From CALINF01 sp039980455 (GTDB taxonomy: Bacteria; Pseudomonadota; Gammaproteobacteria; Pseudomonadales; Halieaceae): a stretch of DNA of 64,000 nucleotides. Positions within the stretch are counted from its first letter, which is position 1, and the number at the start of each line of letters is the position of its first letter. The stretch covers positions 1,798,001 to 1,862,000 of the forward strand of contig JBDXCG010000003.1 of NCBI GenBank assembly GCA_039980455.1, in the 5' to 3' direction. A program made the position numbers and the translations under genes. Positions 44,759 to 53,383 of the stretch are shown here, piece by piece. Below the pieces are notes generated by a model, which was not told where the DNA came from, did no database searches, and worked only from the letters and a program-made list of their open reading frames with translations.

Positions 44759-46774
44759 ATGGCATTTACGCGCCGAGAGCTGCTAAGCGCACTGTCTGCC
44801 AGTACATTTATGGTCCACGCGCTGCCTCTGAGAGCGGTCAGCCTAACGGTGCCCGAAGCCGCACCACCGGTGCATTTTCCGCAGGGCGTGGCCTCCGGTG
44901 ACCCCCGCCCGGGTAGCATCATGCTCTGGACACGTGCCGAGCCCACGCCAGACGCAGCGGTTACTGGCGAAGCCATCCCACTACTACTGCAACTCAGTGA
45001 GACTGAAAGTTTTGAGCGTATTGTGGCGGAGCATTTGCTGGGAGCGCAGGCAGACACGGACTACACAATTCGCGCGTTCATTGATGGCTTGCGTGCGGGC
45101 ACGAGCTACTACTATCGCTTTCTGGGCGGCCAGAACGCCGTCTCGCGCACAGGACGCACCCGAACAGCGCCAGCACAAGATACCTCAGAAGACGTCAATC
45201 TGGCCTTCGTCAGCTGCCAGAGCTTTGAGCAGGGATATTACGGTTCCTGGGCAAGAATGATTGCCGATGATATCGAGTCAGAATCTGGCGATCAGATAGA
45301 CTTCGTTCTTCATCTTGGCGACTTTATCTACGAACGTAGCTGGCACAAACGTCAGGATGGTACGCCTCAGTCCAGGTATGTACCGGACTTCCCGGATGGT
45401 GCGCACAACGAGATCAATCGACACGCTGTATCGCTTGCGGACTATCGTCATCTCTATAAAACCTATCTCTCAGACCCTCACTTGCAAGCAGCCAGAGCGC
45501 GCTGGCCGTTTGTCTGTACCTGGGACGACCACGAATTTTCAGACGACAATTTCCAGAGCTACAGCACCTATAGTGACCAACCCCAGCTGGAAGCCCAGCG
45601 AAAAATGGACTCCAACCAAGCATGGTTTGAGTTTATGCCAGCCGTGCTGGAAGGCTCGTCTGACACGCATAAACAGGACTTCCAGGCTGCCCAACTTTCA
45701 TCAGAGGACGCCACTGCAAATCAACAAGCGCTGGAAAGCCTTTCAATCTATCGCCGCTTACACTGGGGGCAGAATCTGGACCTGATTTTGACCGACAATC
45801 GCAGTTATCGATCAGCGCCGTGCATCCCCAAGCACTTCGCCGAAAGTATCGACCTGCCCATGAATACGGTTACGTTAGTGGAAATGGCAGACGCCGGGCG
45901 CGCCTATAACGGCGGCAACCCACCTGAGTGTTTACCCTACGGAGATGGAACAACCCCGAATTTCGCCCGTGACCGGGAACCAGGCAGCTGCCTGGGCAAG
46001 GTACAGCGTGACTGGTTTCTGCAGACGTTAGACTCATCAAAGGCACACTGGAAACTGTGGGGGAACTCACTGCCGATGCTACCCCTGCGAATTGATATGT
46101 CGTCGATACCATTCTCTGACTATCAAGACAGCGTATTCAACATCGATCCGTGGGCTGGCTTTCCACATGAAGTCAGCACACTGATGGATGCAGTGAGCGA
46201 GCGGAGCATTACTGGGTTGGTTTCATTGTCTGGCGATCATCACACACACGGTGCAGCTACCATCAACCGCTCTGCCAGTGAACCCGACTCCCCAGCCCGC
46301 ACTGTGGATTTCACGGTTGCTGGCATCAGCTCGTCGCCTTTGTTCACCAATGTTTACCACCAGGCAAAGAAGAGCAGCACCGAGTTCTTTTCGCTGGTGT
46401 CAGCGGACTTTGAAGGCGAAGCGGTACCCATGTGGAATATGACGCTACAGCAGGGCGTGATGGCATCCACAGCCATGGATCGCACCGGCGTAAAGACACT
46501 GGCAGATTGGATAGGCCCAAACGCTGCCAATCCCGGTCTGTCTTTCGTGGATACTACAGCCAACGGCTATGGGTTGGCGCGCTTCACCGACACAACATTA
46601 GAGGTTTCTCTGGTGGCGATGAGCGATCTGACAAAGCCATTCACCACAGCGCCAGCCATCAAGTACACCGCCCGATTCAGCCTCCCGCTATGGCTGGCAA
46701 ACGAGCCACCTATACTGGAGGGCCCAACATTTGATGGGCCGGCACCCTTCCCTTACACCGCATCTCAGGTGTAA
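44759..46774 (+). CDS. phoD: Alkaline phosphatase D family phosphodiesterase
   Basis: A 671-residue PhoD-type enzyme. A Tat-like signal begins at F-T-R5-R6-E-L-L. An N-terminal immunoglobulin-like domain (about residues 37-145) carries G-V-A-S-G-D-P. The metallophosphoesterase core follows with L-G-D-F-I-Y-E, W-D-D-H-E-F and S-G-D-H-H-T-H. It should hydrolyse phosphodiesters or monoesters outside the cytoplasm. GAGGGTTACACT precedes the ATG. No Pho box was searched for reliably. Confidence 0.93.
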   Translation: MAFTRRELLSALSASTFMVHALPLRAVSLTVPEAAPPVHFPQGVASGDPRPGSIMLWTRAEPTPDAAVTGEAIPLLLQLSETESFERIVAEHLLGAQADTDYTIRAFIDGLRAGTSYYYRFLGGQNAVSRTGRTRTAPAQDTSEDVNLAFVSCQSFEQGYYGSWARMIADDIESESGDQIDFVLHLGDFIYERSWHKRQDGTPQSRYVPDFPDGAHNEINRHAVSLADYRHLYKTYLSDPHLQAARARWPFVCTWDDHEFSDDNFQSYSTYSDQPQLEAQRKMDSNQAWFEFMPAVLEGSSDTHKQDFQAAQLSSEDATANQQALESLSIYRRLHWGQNLDLILTDNRSYRSAPCIPKHFAESIDLPMNTVTLVEMADAGRAYNGGNPPECLPYGDGTTPNFARDREPGSCLGKVQRDWFLQTLDSSKAHWKLWGNSLPMLPLRIDMSSIPFSDYQDSVFNIDPWAGFPHEVSTLMDAVSERSITGLVSLSGDHHTHGAATINRSASEPDSPARTVDFTVAGISSSPLFTNVYHQAKKSSTEFFSLVSADFEGEAVPMWNMTLQQGVMASTAMDRTGVKTLADWIGPNAANPGLSFVDTTANGYGLARFTDTTLEVSLVAMSDLTKPFTTAPAIKYTARFSLPLWLANEPPILEGPTFDGPAPFPYTASQV

Positions 46775-47066
46775 GCTGTGCTAGCGCACCACGAATTGCG
46801 TGCGCCTTGATGCGATAGCTGTCATCAAACTGTAACCGCTTATTGATAATCTTCCCTCTGATGCGGACGTTACTGAAGTCGGTGCAGCGCAAAGACAAGC
46901 GCAACATTGCGCATAGCTCAGCCGTATCAACTAAGCGTATTAGTGGATCCATTGCCATGATACTGGAGACCCACTAGAGCCAACTGTCCAGAGCGACAAT
47001 GAGCGGCACCACTGAGGTGCGCGATCGCGCTGGACTTTAACTACTGACACCGGATACCAAGAACAA
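46775..47066. other. 292-base region after phoD without a confident gene
   Basis: A minus-strand frame of 82 codons (46710-46958) covers most of it and overlaps the end of phoD by about 65 bases; I cannot tie it to a family. No terminator, tRNA or repeat is apparent. The phoD transcript has no visible Rho-independent terminator here. Confidence 0.3.
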
Positions 47067-47246
47067 ATGACAGATACACAGACCACCTTCGACCCCCAGT
47101 CACTATGCAGTCGAAAACTCTGGGACATTATCAATCAGGACACTAACCGCACACTGGCCGAGTCTGACTTACAAGCGGCTATACAGGAGTTACAAGAACG
47201 TCGTCACTACCTGGAAGAGCTAACTGAAATGGGAAAGCTTAGCTAG
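47067..47246 (+). CDS. Small hypothetical protein, 59 residues
   Basis: A 59-codon open frame starting at ATG 47067 and ending at TAG 47246. The product is soluble, acidic and mostly helical (E-S-D-L-Q-A-A-I-Q-E-L-Q-E-R-R segment). Its composition looks like a real small protein, but the ribosome binding site is weak and no family is recognised. It is convergent with the gene ending at 47272. Confidence 0.5.
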   Translation: MTDTQTTFDPQSLCSRKLWDIINQDTNRTLAESDLQAAIQELQERRHYLEELTEMGKLS

Positions 47247-47271
47247 GCGTTGGTTTTTGGATATCGCAGCG

Positions 47272-47751
47272 TCATAGACTCAAACCCTCACAATGATTGT
47301 TTATGTCTTCGATAAAACCTTCAGCGTAAGTGTCTAACCTGCTCGACATGTAGTCACTAAACCCAGGGCGCTGCAGAGTCTCGCAGATCCCTGAGTGCCA
47401 GCCAGCATATTCCTCAGCGTTGATAACCCCCTTGTGGTAGAAGAGCCACGCCGACTCGTTGGCATTAAGAAACGTTCTAATCCATAACTCGTAGCGAAAC
47501 ATTTCGTTAGGCGTTAGTGAATTCAGATCAGTACCCGCTTTCAGGAATAACTCCGCGGCCTCAGGATCCAGAGCGACTTCTCGAAGCGCTCGATTCATAC
47601 TGTTATTGAGTGTAAAGACCGCCTGAGCACTTGTTACTGCAGTGCCTCTTTGTATGTTGTAGCCAAGGAACAATAGGCTCAGTATCATCGCAGCGGTGCT
47701 GATGAATTCGACTAATCTTTGATATCGCCCCTGCTGATTATCGTTTGTCAT
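47272..47751 (-). CDS. Hypothetical protein with one membrane helix
   Basis: A 159-residue protein. A hydrophobic helix at about residues 18-37 is followed by a soluble helical domain with scattered tryptophans and two cysteines. The layout recalls DUF6082-like proteins, but that is a weak impression. The ATG at 47751 has GGAG 7-8 bases upstream, so I prefer it to the start eight codons earlier. A TATAAT (47792-47797, minus) lies upstream, with a poor -35. Confidence 0.68.
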   Translation of the reverse strand: MTNDNQQGRYQRLVEFISTAAMILSLLFLGYNIQRGTAVTSAQAVFTLNNSMNRALREVALDPEAAELFLKAGTDLNSLTPNEMFRYELWIRTFLNANESAWLFYHKGVINAEEYAGWHSGICETLQRPGFSDYMSSRLDTYAEGFIEDINNHCEGLSL

Positions 47752-47947
47752 CGGCTTCTCCAAACGCCCCACCAAAATTGTCGTGAAAATTATTATAGAA
47801 TTAGAGTATGGCTATATCTATGACACAACTTCGTGATTAAGCACAAATTCCATCGTGACTTCACTCAGTTACTACTGCCGCTCGATTCCGTGCAAGCGCT
47901 AATGAAGCAGGATACGCTCGCCTACGCGCAGCGTATTGGCTAACGCG

Positions 47948-48634
47948 ATGCCCAAGACACCAACACTGCGTTCGTCTTCAAAAGATGTTGCTCGGTTTCT
48001 CAAGCAAAAGAAAGACATCACTGAATACGTCAGCAAACAGCCACGTCTATTATTTGCGATAGACGCTACCGCTAGTCGCCAGCCCACCTGGGACACGGCC
48101 TCACACCTTCAGGCCGAGATGTTTTCCGCGACTAACCTCGTTGCAAGCCTTCGGGTGCAACTGTGTTACTACCGCGGTTTTCATGACTTTTATGCGTCGC
48201 AATGGCTAAGTGATTCTCAACGAGTCGCTGCTGAAATGGCAAGTGTGGCTTGCGAGGGTGGTCATACCCAGATTGTTCGACTGTTGCGACATGGGCTGGC
48301 AGAGCATGCTGAAAATCGCATAAGAGCGCTGGTATTTATTGGTGACGCAATTGAGGAAAGCCCAGATGCTCTGTGTGACATGGCAGGCCAGAGTGGTTTA
48401 CTGGGGCTTCCCCTATTCCTATTTCAGGAGGGCAACGACCCGAGAGTCACACAAACCTTTACCCAGATGGCAAAGTTAAGCCATGGCGCTTTCGCCCGCT
48501 TTGACCAAAGCAGCGCAAATCGCTTGGCGTCGTTATTAGGTGCGGTCGCCAGCTACGCTGTTGGTGGACGTAAAGCACTAGCCAGAGATAGCAGTGAGGG
48601 TGCTAAACTGCTGCTCAAACAACTGGACTCCTGA
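47948..48634 (+). CDS. VWA-like protein
   Basis: A 228-residue cytoplasmic protein (no signal peptide seen). Strand-helix pattern and D-A-T-A-S near residue 38 match the start of a von Willebrand factor A domain with a D-x-T-x-S MIDAS site; a later I-G-D-A-I-E-E-S also fits the fold. Basic residues dominate the N-terminus. The partner is probably the J-domain protein encoded 9 bases downstream. The ATG at 47948 follows a possible TTG start at 47936. Confidence 0.75.
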   Translation: MPKTPTLRSSSKDVARFLKQKKDITEYVSKQPRLLFAIDATASRQPTWDTASHLQAEMFSATNLVASLRVQLCYYRGFHDFYASQWLSDSQRVAAEMASVACEGGHTQIVRLLRHGLAEHAENRIRALVFIGDAIEESPDALCDMAGQSGLLGLPLFLFQEGNDPRVTQTFTQMAKLSHGAFARFDQSSANRLASLLGAVASYAVGGRKALARDSSEGAKLLLKQLDS

Positions 48635-48643
48635 GAACGCCCA

Positions 48644-49360
48644 TTGCCTAGACTCCTGCTACTTCTTGCTGTACTGGCTGTCGCCTACATTCTGTATAGG
48701 CGAGCTTTGTCCATGCCCCCGCACAAGCGGCGCGCAGAATTCATCAAACTCGGCCTGGGCCTATCGATTGTTGCGGTTGTCGTGCTCACTCTGGCCGGCA
48801 AGATGCATTGGATTGGAGCGGCGCTCACAGGCCTGCTAGTTGCTGCGCGAAGTCTACTACCCACCTTGATTCGCCTATCGCCCATGCTGTCTAGCGCTCT
48901 GGGCAAACGCACAAGCGCTGGCGCGGGACAGACATCAACCGTTACCACTGAGCTGTTGCGAATGACTCTTGATCACGATTCGGGCGCATTAGCGGGCGAC
49001 GTGTTAAAGGGGCCTTTTCGTGACTGGCGGCTTGACGAACTCAGCCGTGAGCAACTGCAACAGCTCATGCAGTACTGCATGAGCGAAGACGCAGATTCGG
49101 TGCAACTGCTGGAGAGCTATCTGCAACAACGATTTCCCGGCGCGAGCGACTTTACTACCGACGACGCACCTCCGGCCAGCTCTGGCTCTGGCATGAACCG
49201 GCAGGAAGCGCTTGCTGTTCTTGGGTTGGAAGAAACCGCTAGTGATGAAGAGATCATCGCATCGCATCGCACGCTGATGCAGAAGTTACATCCTGATCGC
49301 GGCGGCAATGACTACCTGGCAGCAAAGGTCAATCAGGCCAAAGACCTGTTGTTAGATTAA
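48644..49360 (+). CDS. Membrane-anchored J-domain protein
   Basis: A 238-residue protein. Two hydrophobic segments (about residues 3-18 and 30-68) precede a charged middle part, and a J domain fills about residues 185-238 with the diagnostic H216-P217-D218. The C-terminal J domain behind membrane helices resembles DjlA or Tim14 and suggests recruitment of DnaK to the membrane. The start is TTG at 48644. It is likely cotranscribed with the VWA gene. Confidence 0.85.
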   Translation: MPRLLLLLAVLAVAYILYRRALSMPPHKRRAEFIKLGLGLSIVAVVVLTLAGKMHWIGAALTGLLVAARSLLPTLIRLSPMLSSALGKRTSAGAGQTSTVTTELLRMTLDHDSGALAGDVLKGPFRDWRLDELSREQLQQLMQYCMSEDADSVQLLESYLQQRFPGASDFTTDDAPPASSGSGMNRQEALAVLGLEETASDEEIIASHRTLMQKLHPDRGGNDYLAAKVNQAKDLLLD

Positions 49361-49471
49361 TCTGTCTCAGCGATCAAAAACACGTTGATGCGTGTGGCGC
49401 ACGCACATGGAAATGCTTACACTCGCGCTCTCGAGTACTCACCACTGACCCATTCAGGATTTAGCAGCAAC

Positions 49472-49789
49472 ATGCCAGACGTTTATGTAATCACCAACCA
49501 ACTTGGACACTTTTGGGGCAAGAGCAAGCAGTGGGTCGACGGCAAAGATCCGCGCACTGTATTGCGTGCGCGCCACCAGGATGAGGCCGTCAATACCTTA
49601 GTGGAATTGAGCGCTAAAGACATGGATCTACGTGGACAGGTAGTTGAAGTGCCCTTAAATCAACGTGGGGAGCCCGAGGTAACCGTGAGCGATACTCCTA
49701 TTCCCCAACTGGAAGAACCATCAGGCGACGATCAAGAATCTCACGACGACGCACCGTCTCTCCCGGTCGGCACTAACAACACGCCCTGA
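49472..49789 (+). CDS. Hypothetical acidic protein
   Basis: A 105-residue protein without membrane segments. Residues 1-70 look folded (V-Y-V-I-T-N-Q-L-G-H-F-W start), and the last 35 residues are low-complexity and acidic. I do not recognise it. The ATG at 49472 begins the plausible folded part; an upstream in-frame start would add 29 residues. No clear ribosome binding site. It lies between the J-domain gene and htpX, and htpX has its own promoter. Confidence 0.65.
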   Translation: MPDVYVITNQLGHFWGKSKQWVDGKDPRTVLRARHQDEAVNTLVELSAKDMDLRGQVVEVPLNQRGEPEVTVSDTPIPQLEEPSGDDQESHDDAPSLPVGTNNTP

Positions 49790-49827
49790 CCCACTACAGC
49801 GTGCTCGCGAGTGTTCATCGACAAACA

Positions 49828-49855
49828 CTTGAAATTTGTGCCAACGGCATCATAT
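49828..49855 (+). promoter_or_regulatory. Candidate sigma-32 (RpoH) heat-shock promoter for htpX
   Basis: CTTGAAA (49828-49834) matches the sigma-32 -35 element in full. After 13 bases CATCATAT (49848-49855) matches six of eight positions of CCCCATNT. It lies about 85 bases before the htpX ATG. htpX belongs to the heat-shock regulon in E. coli, which supports the assignment. Confidence 0.6.
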
Positions 49856-49940
49856 TTAACCTAGAAACGTTTTCTACGGTTAGGTAGCCGCCACGCTACG
49901 ACATACCTGACACGAGAACTAATCACATGGGTGAACTGCT

Positions 49941-50825
49941 ATGAGAATACTGCTGTTTCTGGCAACCAATATGGCCGTGCTGGTATTGGTGAGCATCGTG
50001 TTTAATCTGCTGGGCTTTCAGGGCATCCTGGATCAAAACGGGGTGGACCTAAACTTAGGTGCACTGCTGGTCTTTTGCGCCCTGTTCGGCTTTGGCGGAT
50101 CACTTATCTCTCTGCTGCTGTCCAAGTGGATGGCCAAGCGTGGCACCGGCACCCAACTCATCGAACAGCCGAGCAACAGCGATGAGCAATGGCTGATCGA
50201 TACGGTATCCGAGCTTGCGAAAAAGGCGGGTATCGGTATGCCGGAAGTCGGCGTTTTTCCCTCACAGGCATCTAATGCCTTCGCAACAGGCTGGAATCGC
50301 AACGATGCATTGGTAGCCGTTAGTGCTGGCCTGCTACAACGCTTTCCCCGCGATGAAGTACGCGCGGTGTTGGCACACGAGATAGGCCACGTTGCCAATG
50401 GCGACATGATTACACTGAGTTTGATACAGGGTGTCGTCAACACGTTTGTGATGTTTTTGGCCCGTATTATCGGACACACCGTTGATAGGGTTGTATTCAA
50501 AACTGAGCGCGGTTACGGCATCGGCTATTATGTCGTCACAATCGTGGCCGAGCTGTTGCTGGGCTTTCTTGCAAGCACAATTGTCTTCTGGTTTTCGCGT
50601 TGGCGCGAGTATCGCGCTGACCGCGCAGGCGCTGACCTCACCACCAATACACACATGATCAATGCGTTACAGCGGCTACGACAGGAGCAGGGATTACCGC
50701 AAGATCTGCCAGGCGAGCTGACCGCGTTTGGCATCAGCGAGCAATTGAAGCAGGGTATTGGCGGTTTGTTTCGCTCGCACCCACCCTTGGATGACCGTAT
50801 TGCTGCGCTTCAGGCAGGTGGGTAG
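49941..50825 (+). CDS. htpX: Membrane zinc metalloprotease HtpX
   Basis: A 294-residue HtpX. Two N-terminal membrane helices (about residues 3-20 and 34-54) precede the zinc site H-E-I-G-H near 140, and two further hydrophobic segments follow (about 160-178 and 193-215). It degrades misfolded inner-membrane proteins on the cytoplasmic side alongside FtsH. GGGTGAAC acts as ribosome binding site. A 5-codon frame (49927-49944) ends in an ATGA overlap with the start. Confidence 0.96.
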   Translation: MRILLFLATNMAVLVLVSIVFNLLGFQGILDQNGVDLNLGALLVFCALFGFGGSLISLLLSKWMAKRGTGTQLIEQPSNSDEQWLIDTVSELAKKAGIGMPEVGVFPSQASNAFATGWNRNDALVAVSAGLLQRFPRDEVRAVLAHEIGHVANGDMITLSLIQGVVNTFVMFLARIIGHTVDRVVFKTERGYGIGYYVVTIVAELLLGFLASTIVFWFSRWREYRADRAGADLTTNTHMINALQRLRQEQGLPQDLPGELTAFGISEQLKQGIGGLFRSHPPLDDRIAALQAGG

Positions 50826-50907
50826 CAGCTGCAAGCTTGGCACTCTCGCACCCATAGTCGATGAGTAGTATTCTTCGACAACACAACTCACATTAAGGGA
50901 TACCGTA

Positions 50908-51627
50908 ATGAGCGCGACTGACAGCACACCACGCACTGTGAACTGGCTGGGCTACCTGGGATTGACACTACTAGTGGTTCTCCCTGTATCGGTATTGATG
51001 GTACGTTCCGGTGCGTGGCAGCAGGGCTTGTTGCTCTATGCTATTGCATGCGCGGGCGCCGCGTTGCTGTTACTGGTTGCACTAGTAATGCTGATTCTGC
51101 CGGCTCTTAAATCAGCGCGCGGCGGTATCCTCAAGCGTATCCTGTTCGTCGTACCCGGCACTGTCCTGATGGTCACATTGCTGGCGAATCGTGGCGACAT
51201 TCCTCCAATCCACGACATTACAACCGACACGATTAACCCACCCGAATTCGTTGCGGCCGTCGCGGCTCGCGGCGATCATTCCAACCCTCTGGATATCAAG
51301 CCAGACAGCATTGCCCAGCAGAAAGAAGCCTATCCCGACATCTCTCCAGTGATTGTTGATATTGCCATGACAGAAGCATTTGCGCAGTCCGTAGCGGCGG
51401 CAGAAGCGTTAGGGTGGGAGGTCATCGCGCAGGATGCGCAGGCCGGCACCTTGGAGGCGGTTGATACCACAGCCATCATGGGGTTCAAAGATGATATTGC
51501 TATACGAATCAAACGCGAGGGGGATTCCTCCATCATCGATTTGCGGTCGGTTTCGCGTGTGGGCGTCAGCGATTTAGGGGCTAATGCTAAGCGAATCCGC
51601 GCTTTCAAATCTCAATTTGGTCAGTGA
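50908..51627 (+). CDS. DUF1499 membrane protein
   Basis: A 239-residue protein. Three hydrophobic segments (about residues 14-31, 38-66 and 74-91) precede a soluble C-terminal DUF1499 domain that ends in the family pattern I-D-L-R-S-V-S-R-V-G-x-S-D-L-G-x-N-A-K-R-I. The function is unknown. AAGGGATACCGTA precedes the ATG. It lies 15 bases before the HtrA-type protease gene. Confidence 0.9.
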   Translation: MSATDSTPRTVNWLGYLGLTLLVVLPVSVLMVRSGAWQQGLLLYAIACAGAALLLLVALVMLILPALKSARGGILKRILFVVPGTVLMVTLLANRGDIPPIHDITTDTINPPEFVAAVAARGDHSNPLDIKPDSIAQQKEAYPDISPVIVDIAMTEAFAQSVAAAEALGWEVIAQDAQAGTLEAVDTTAIMGFKDDIAIRIKREGDSSIIDLRSVSRVGVSDLGANAKRIRAFKSQFGQ

Positions 51628-51641
51628 TCGGCAGGTAGAGC

Positions 51642-52712
51642 GTGAGTAAGTGGTTGGGCGCATTTTCGAGCACACTTCTGGTACTGCTAGGCAGCCTGTA
51701 CACATCCGCGGCAGCGTCACAGGAGGTAGATTACCTCTCGTTTGCAACCGAGGAGGAAGCCAACACCACCGAGATTTTTAGCAAAGCAAGCCCGGCAGTG
51801 GTTTACGTGACTAACAAAGCACTGCGACGGAATATGTTCTCACTCAACATTCAGGAGATACCCAGAGGCGCCGGTACCGGCTTTGTATGGGACCGCAGCG
51901 GCCTCATCGTGACCAACTTTCATGTCATCGCCGGCGCACAGCGGCTCACGGTGACATTGCAGGATCAAACAGAGTATGACGCAGAAGTGGTTGGCGTCGC
52001 TCCAGAGAAGGACCTGGCCGTACTACGCTTGATTGAACCACCCCAGGAGCTGGTCACCTTACCATTGGGGGACTCATCGGAACTCTCTGTAGGCCGCAAG
52101 GTATTAGCGATAGGCAATCCTTTCGGCCTGGATACAACATTAACAACTGGCGTAGTTAGCGCCTTGGGTCGTGAGATACAGGCACCCAGCAATCGGGTAA
52201 TACGCGGTGTTATTCAGACAGATGCCGCCATCAACCCCGGCAACTCCGGCGGACCACTTCTCAACTCACTCGGACAGCTGGTAGGCGTTAACACGGCAAT
52301 CTACAGCCCCAGCGGCGCGAGTGCCGGTATTGGTTTCGCAATACCGGTAAACACTGTTAAAGACGTCGTACCCCAGCTGATTAGCTATGGGCGGGTACTT
52401 CGCCCCATTCTCGGTCTGGAACTAGCCAGTGATCGCTGGACCCGGCGCTATCGCATACAGGGCTTGCCGGTTGTGCGCGTATACCCCGGACTACCTGCAG
52501 ATGACGCAGGCATAAAGGGTGCTTATCGAAACTCACGCGGCGACATCATGCTAGGGGACGTTCTTACCCACATAAACAATAAGCCCATGCGCGGCACTGA
52601 TGATTACTTCAGTGAGCTCGAACTGCACGAGGTGGGCGACACCCTAGAGATACGAGCACGCCGCGGAGACGAAGAAAGAATATTTAGTGTTACCGTTAGT
52701 GAATCTCAATAG
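51642..52712 (+). CDS. HtrA/DegS-type serine protease with one PDZ domain
   Basis: A 356-residue trypsin-like protease. The signal or anchor segment (residues 1-26) ends at A-A-A-S-Q. The catalytic histidine is in T-N-F-H-V-I, the aspartate in D-L-A-V-L and the serine in G-N-S-G-G-P. One PDZ domain fills about residues 265-350. Overall it resembles DegS/AlgW more than the two-PDZ DegP. Such enzymes degrade or sense misfolded periplasmic proteins. The GTG start is preceded by GGCAGGTAGAGC. Confidence 0.93.
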   Translation: MSKWLGAFSSTLLVLLGSLYTSAAASQEVDYLSFATEEEANTTEIFSKASPAVVYVTNKALRRNMFSLNIQEIPRGAGTGFVWDRSGLIVTNFHVIAGAQRLTVTLQDQTEYDAEVVGVAPEKDLAVLRLIEPPQELVTLPLGDSSELSVGRKVLAIGNPFGLDTTLTTGVVSALGREIQAPSNRVIRGVIQTDAAINPGNSGGPLLNSLGQLVGVNTAIYSPSGASAGIGFAIPVNTVKDVVPQLISYGRVLRPILGLELASDRWTRRYRIQGLPVVRVYPGLPADDAGIKGAYRNSRGDIMLGDVLTHINNKPMRGTDDYFSELELHEVGDTLEIRARRGDEERIFSVTVSESQ

Positions 52713-52730
52713 GTCGATAAGGAGTGAGTA

Positions 52731-52859
52731 GTGTCCAATAGAACGTGGCTCTGGATTGCCTTTGGAATTCTGCTTGGACTCGTTGCGGTGATCCAGTTCA
52801 TTCCTGATGATAGCGATGGCAATGCGGTGAATCCTGCAGCTTCAAGCACCCCCGAATAA
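52731..52859 (+). CDS. 42-residue single-helix membrane peptide
   Basis: A small open frame from GTG 52731 to TAA 52859. AAGGAG lies 7 bases before the start, an ideal ribosome binding site. The product has one transmembrane helix (about residues 5-24, tryptophan-rich at the front) and a short acidic, then polar, tail. It begins 18 bases after the protease gene and is likely cotranscribed. No family is recognised. Confidence 0.68.
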   Translation: MSNRTWLWIAFGILLGLVAVIQFIPDDSDGNAVNPAASSTPE

Positions 52860-52996
52860 ATTATCCTCGCCAAGATCACCACTGTAGGCCAAAAATCAGC
52901 GCAAGCAATGTCGTGCAGTCCGGACTACACTTGATTTAACTGCGGCGTAATTCATATGGCTGCACATCCCATCACTAGCGTTACTGGAGAAAGGCG

Positions 52997-53371
52997 ATGA
53001 CAACAGATTCGATTGGCACAATCGAGTGGCGCGACCTTACCGTCGACGATGCCACTGCCGTGCGGGATTTTTATCAATCAGTTGTGGGCTGGACCCATTC
53101 TCCAATATCAATGGGTGACTACGATGATTTCGCGATGGTCAATGCCCAAGGGGATACGATTGCAGGTATCTGTCATGCCAAAGGCAGTAACGCCAAACTG
53201 CCACCGCAGTGGCTCATGTACATCACCGTTGCTGACCTCGATGAGAGCCTCGCGCAGAGCAATGCCCGAGGCGGTAAAATCATCAGCGGACCAAGCAGCA
53301 TGGGTAGCGACCGCTACTGCATTATTGCGGACCCTGCCGGTGCTGCTGTTGCGCTCTATCAGAAAGGCTGA
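52997..53371 (+). CDS. VOC (glyoxalase/bleomycin resistance) family protein
   Basis: A 124-residue protein with two beta-alpha-beta-beta-beta units. F-Y-Q-S-V-V-G-W and the C-terminal D-P-A-G-A-A-V-A-L-Y are typical of VOC proteins. The role is unknown. GGAGAAAGGCG precedes the ATG. The cls gene follows 12 bases later. Confidence 0.9.
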   Translation: MTTDSIGTIEWRDLTVDDATAVRDFYQSVVGWTHSPISMGDYDDFAMVNAQGDTIAGICHAKGSNAKLPPQWLMYITVADLDESLAQSNARGGKIISGPSSMGSDRYCIIADPAGAAVALYQKG

Positions 53372-53383
53372 TCCGCCGTCGCT

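Noticed and set aside
46710..46958. 82-codon minus-strand frame overlapping the end of phoD
   Set aside because: No recognisable family, overlap of about 65 bases with a confident gene, no ribosome binding site of note.
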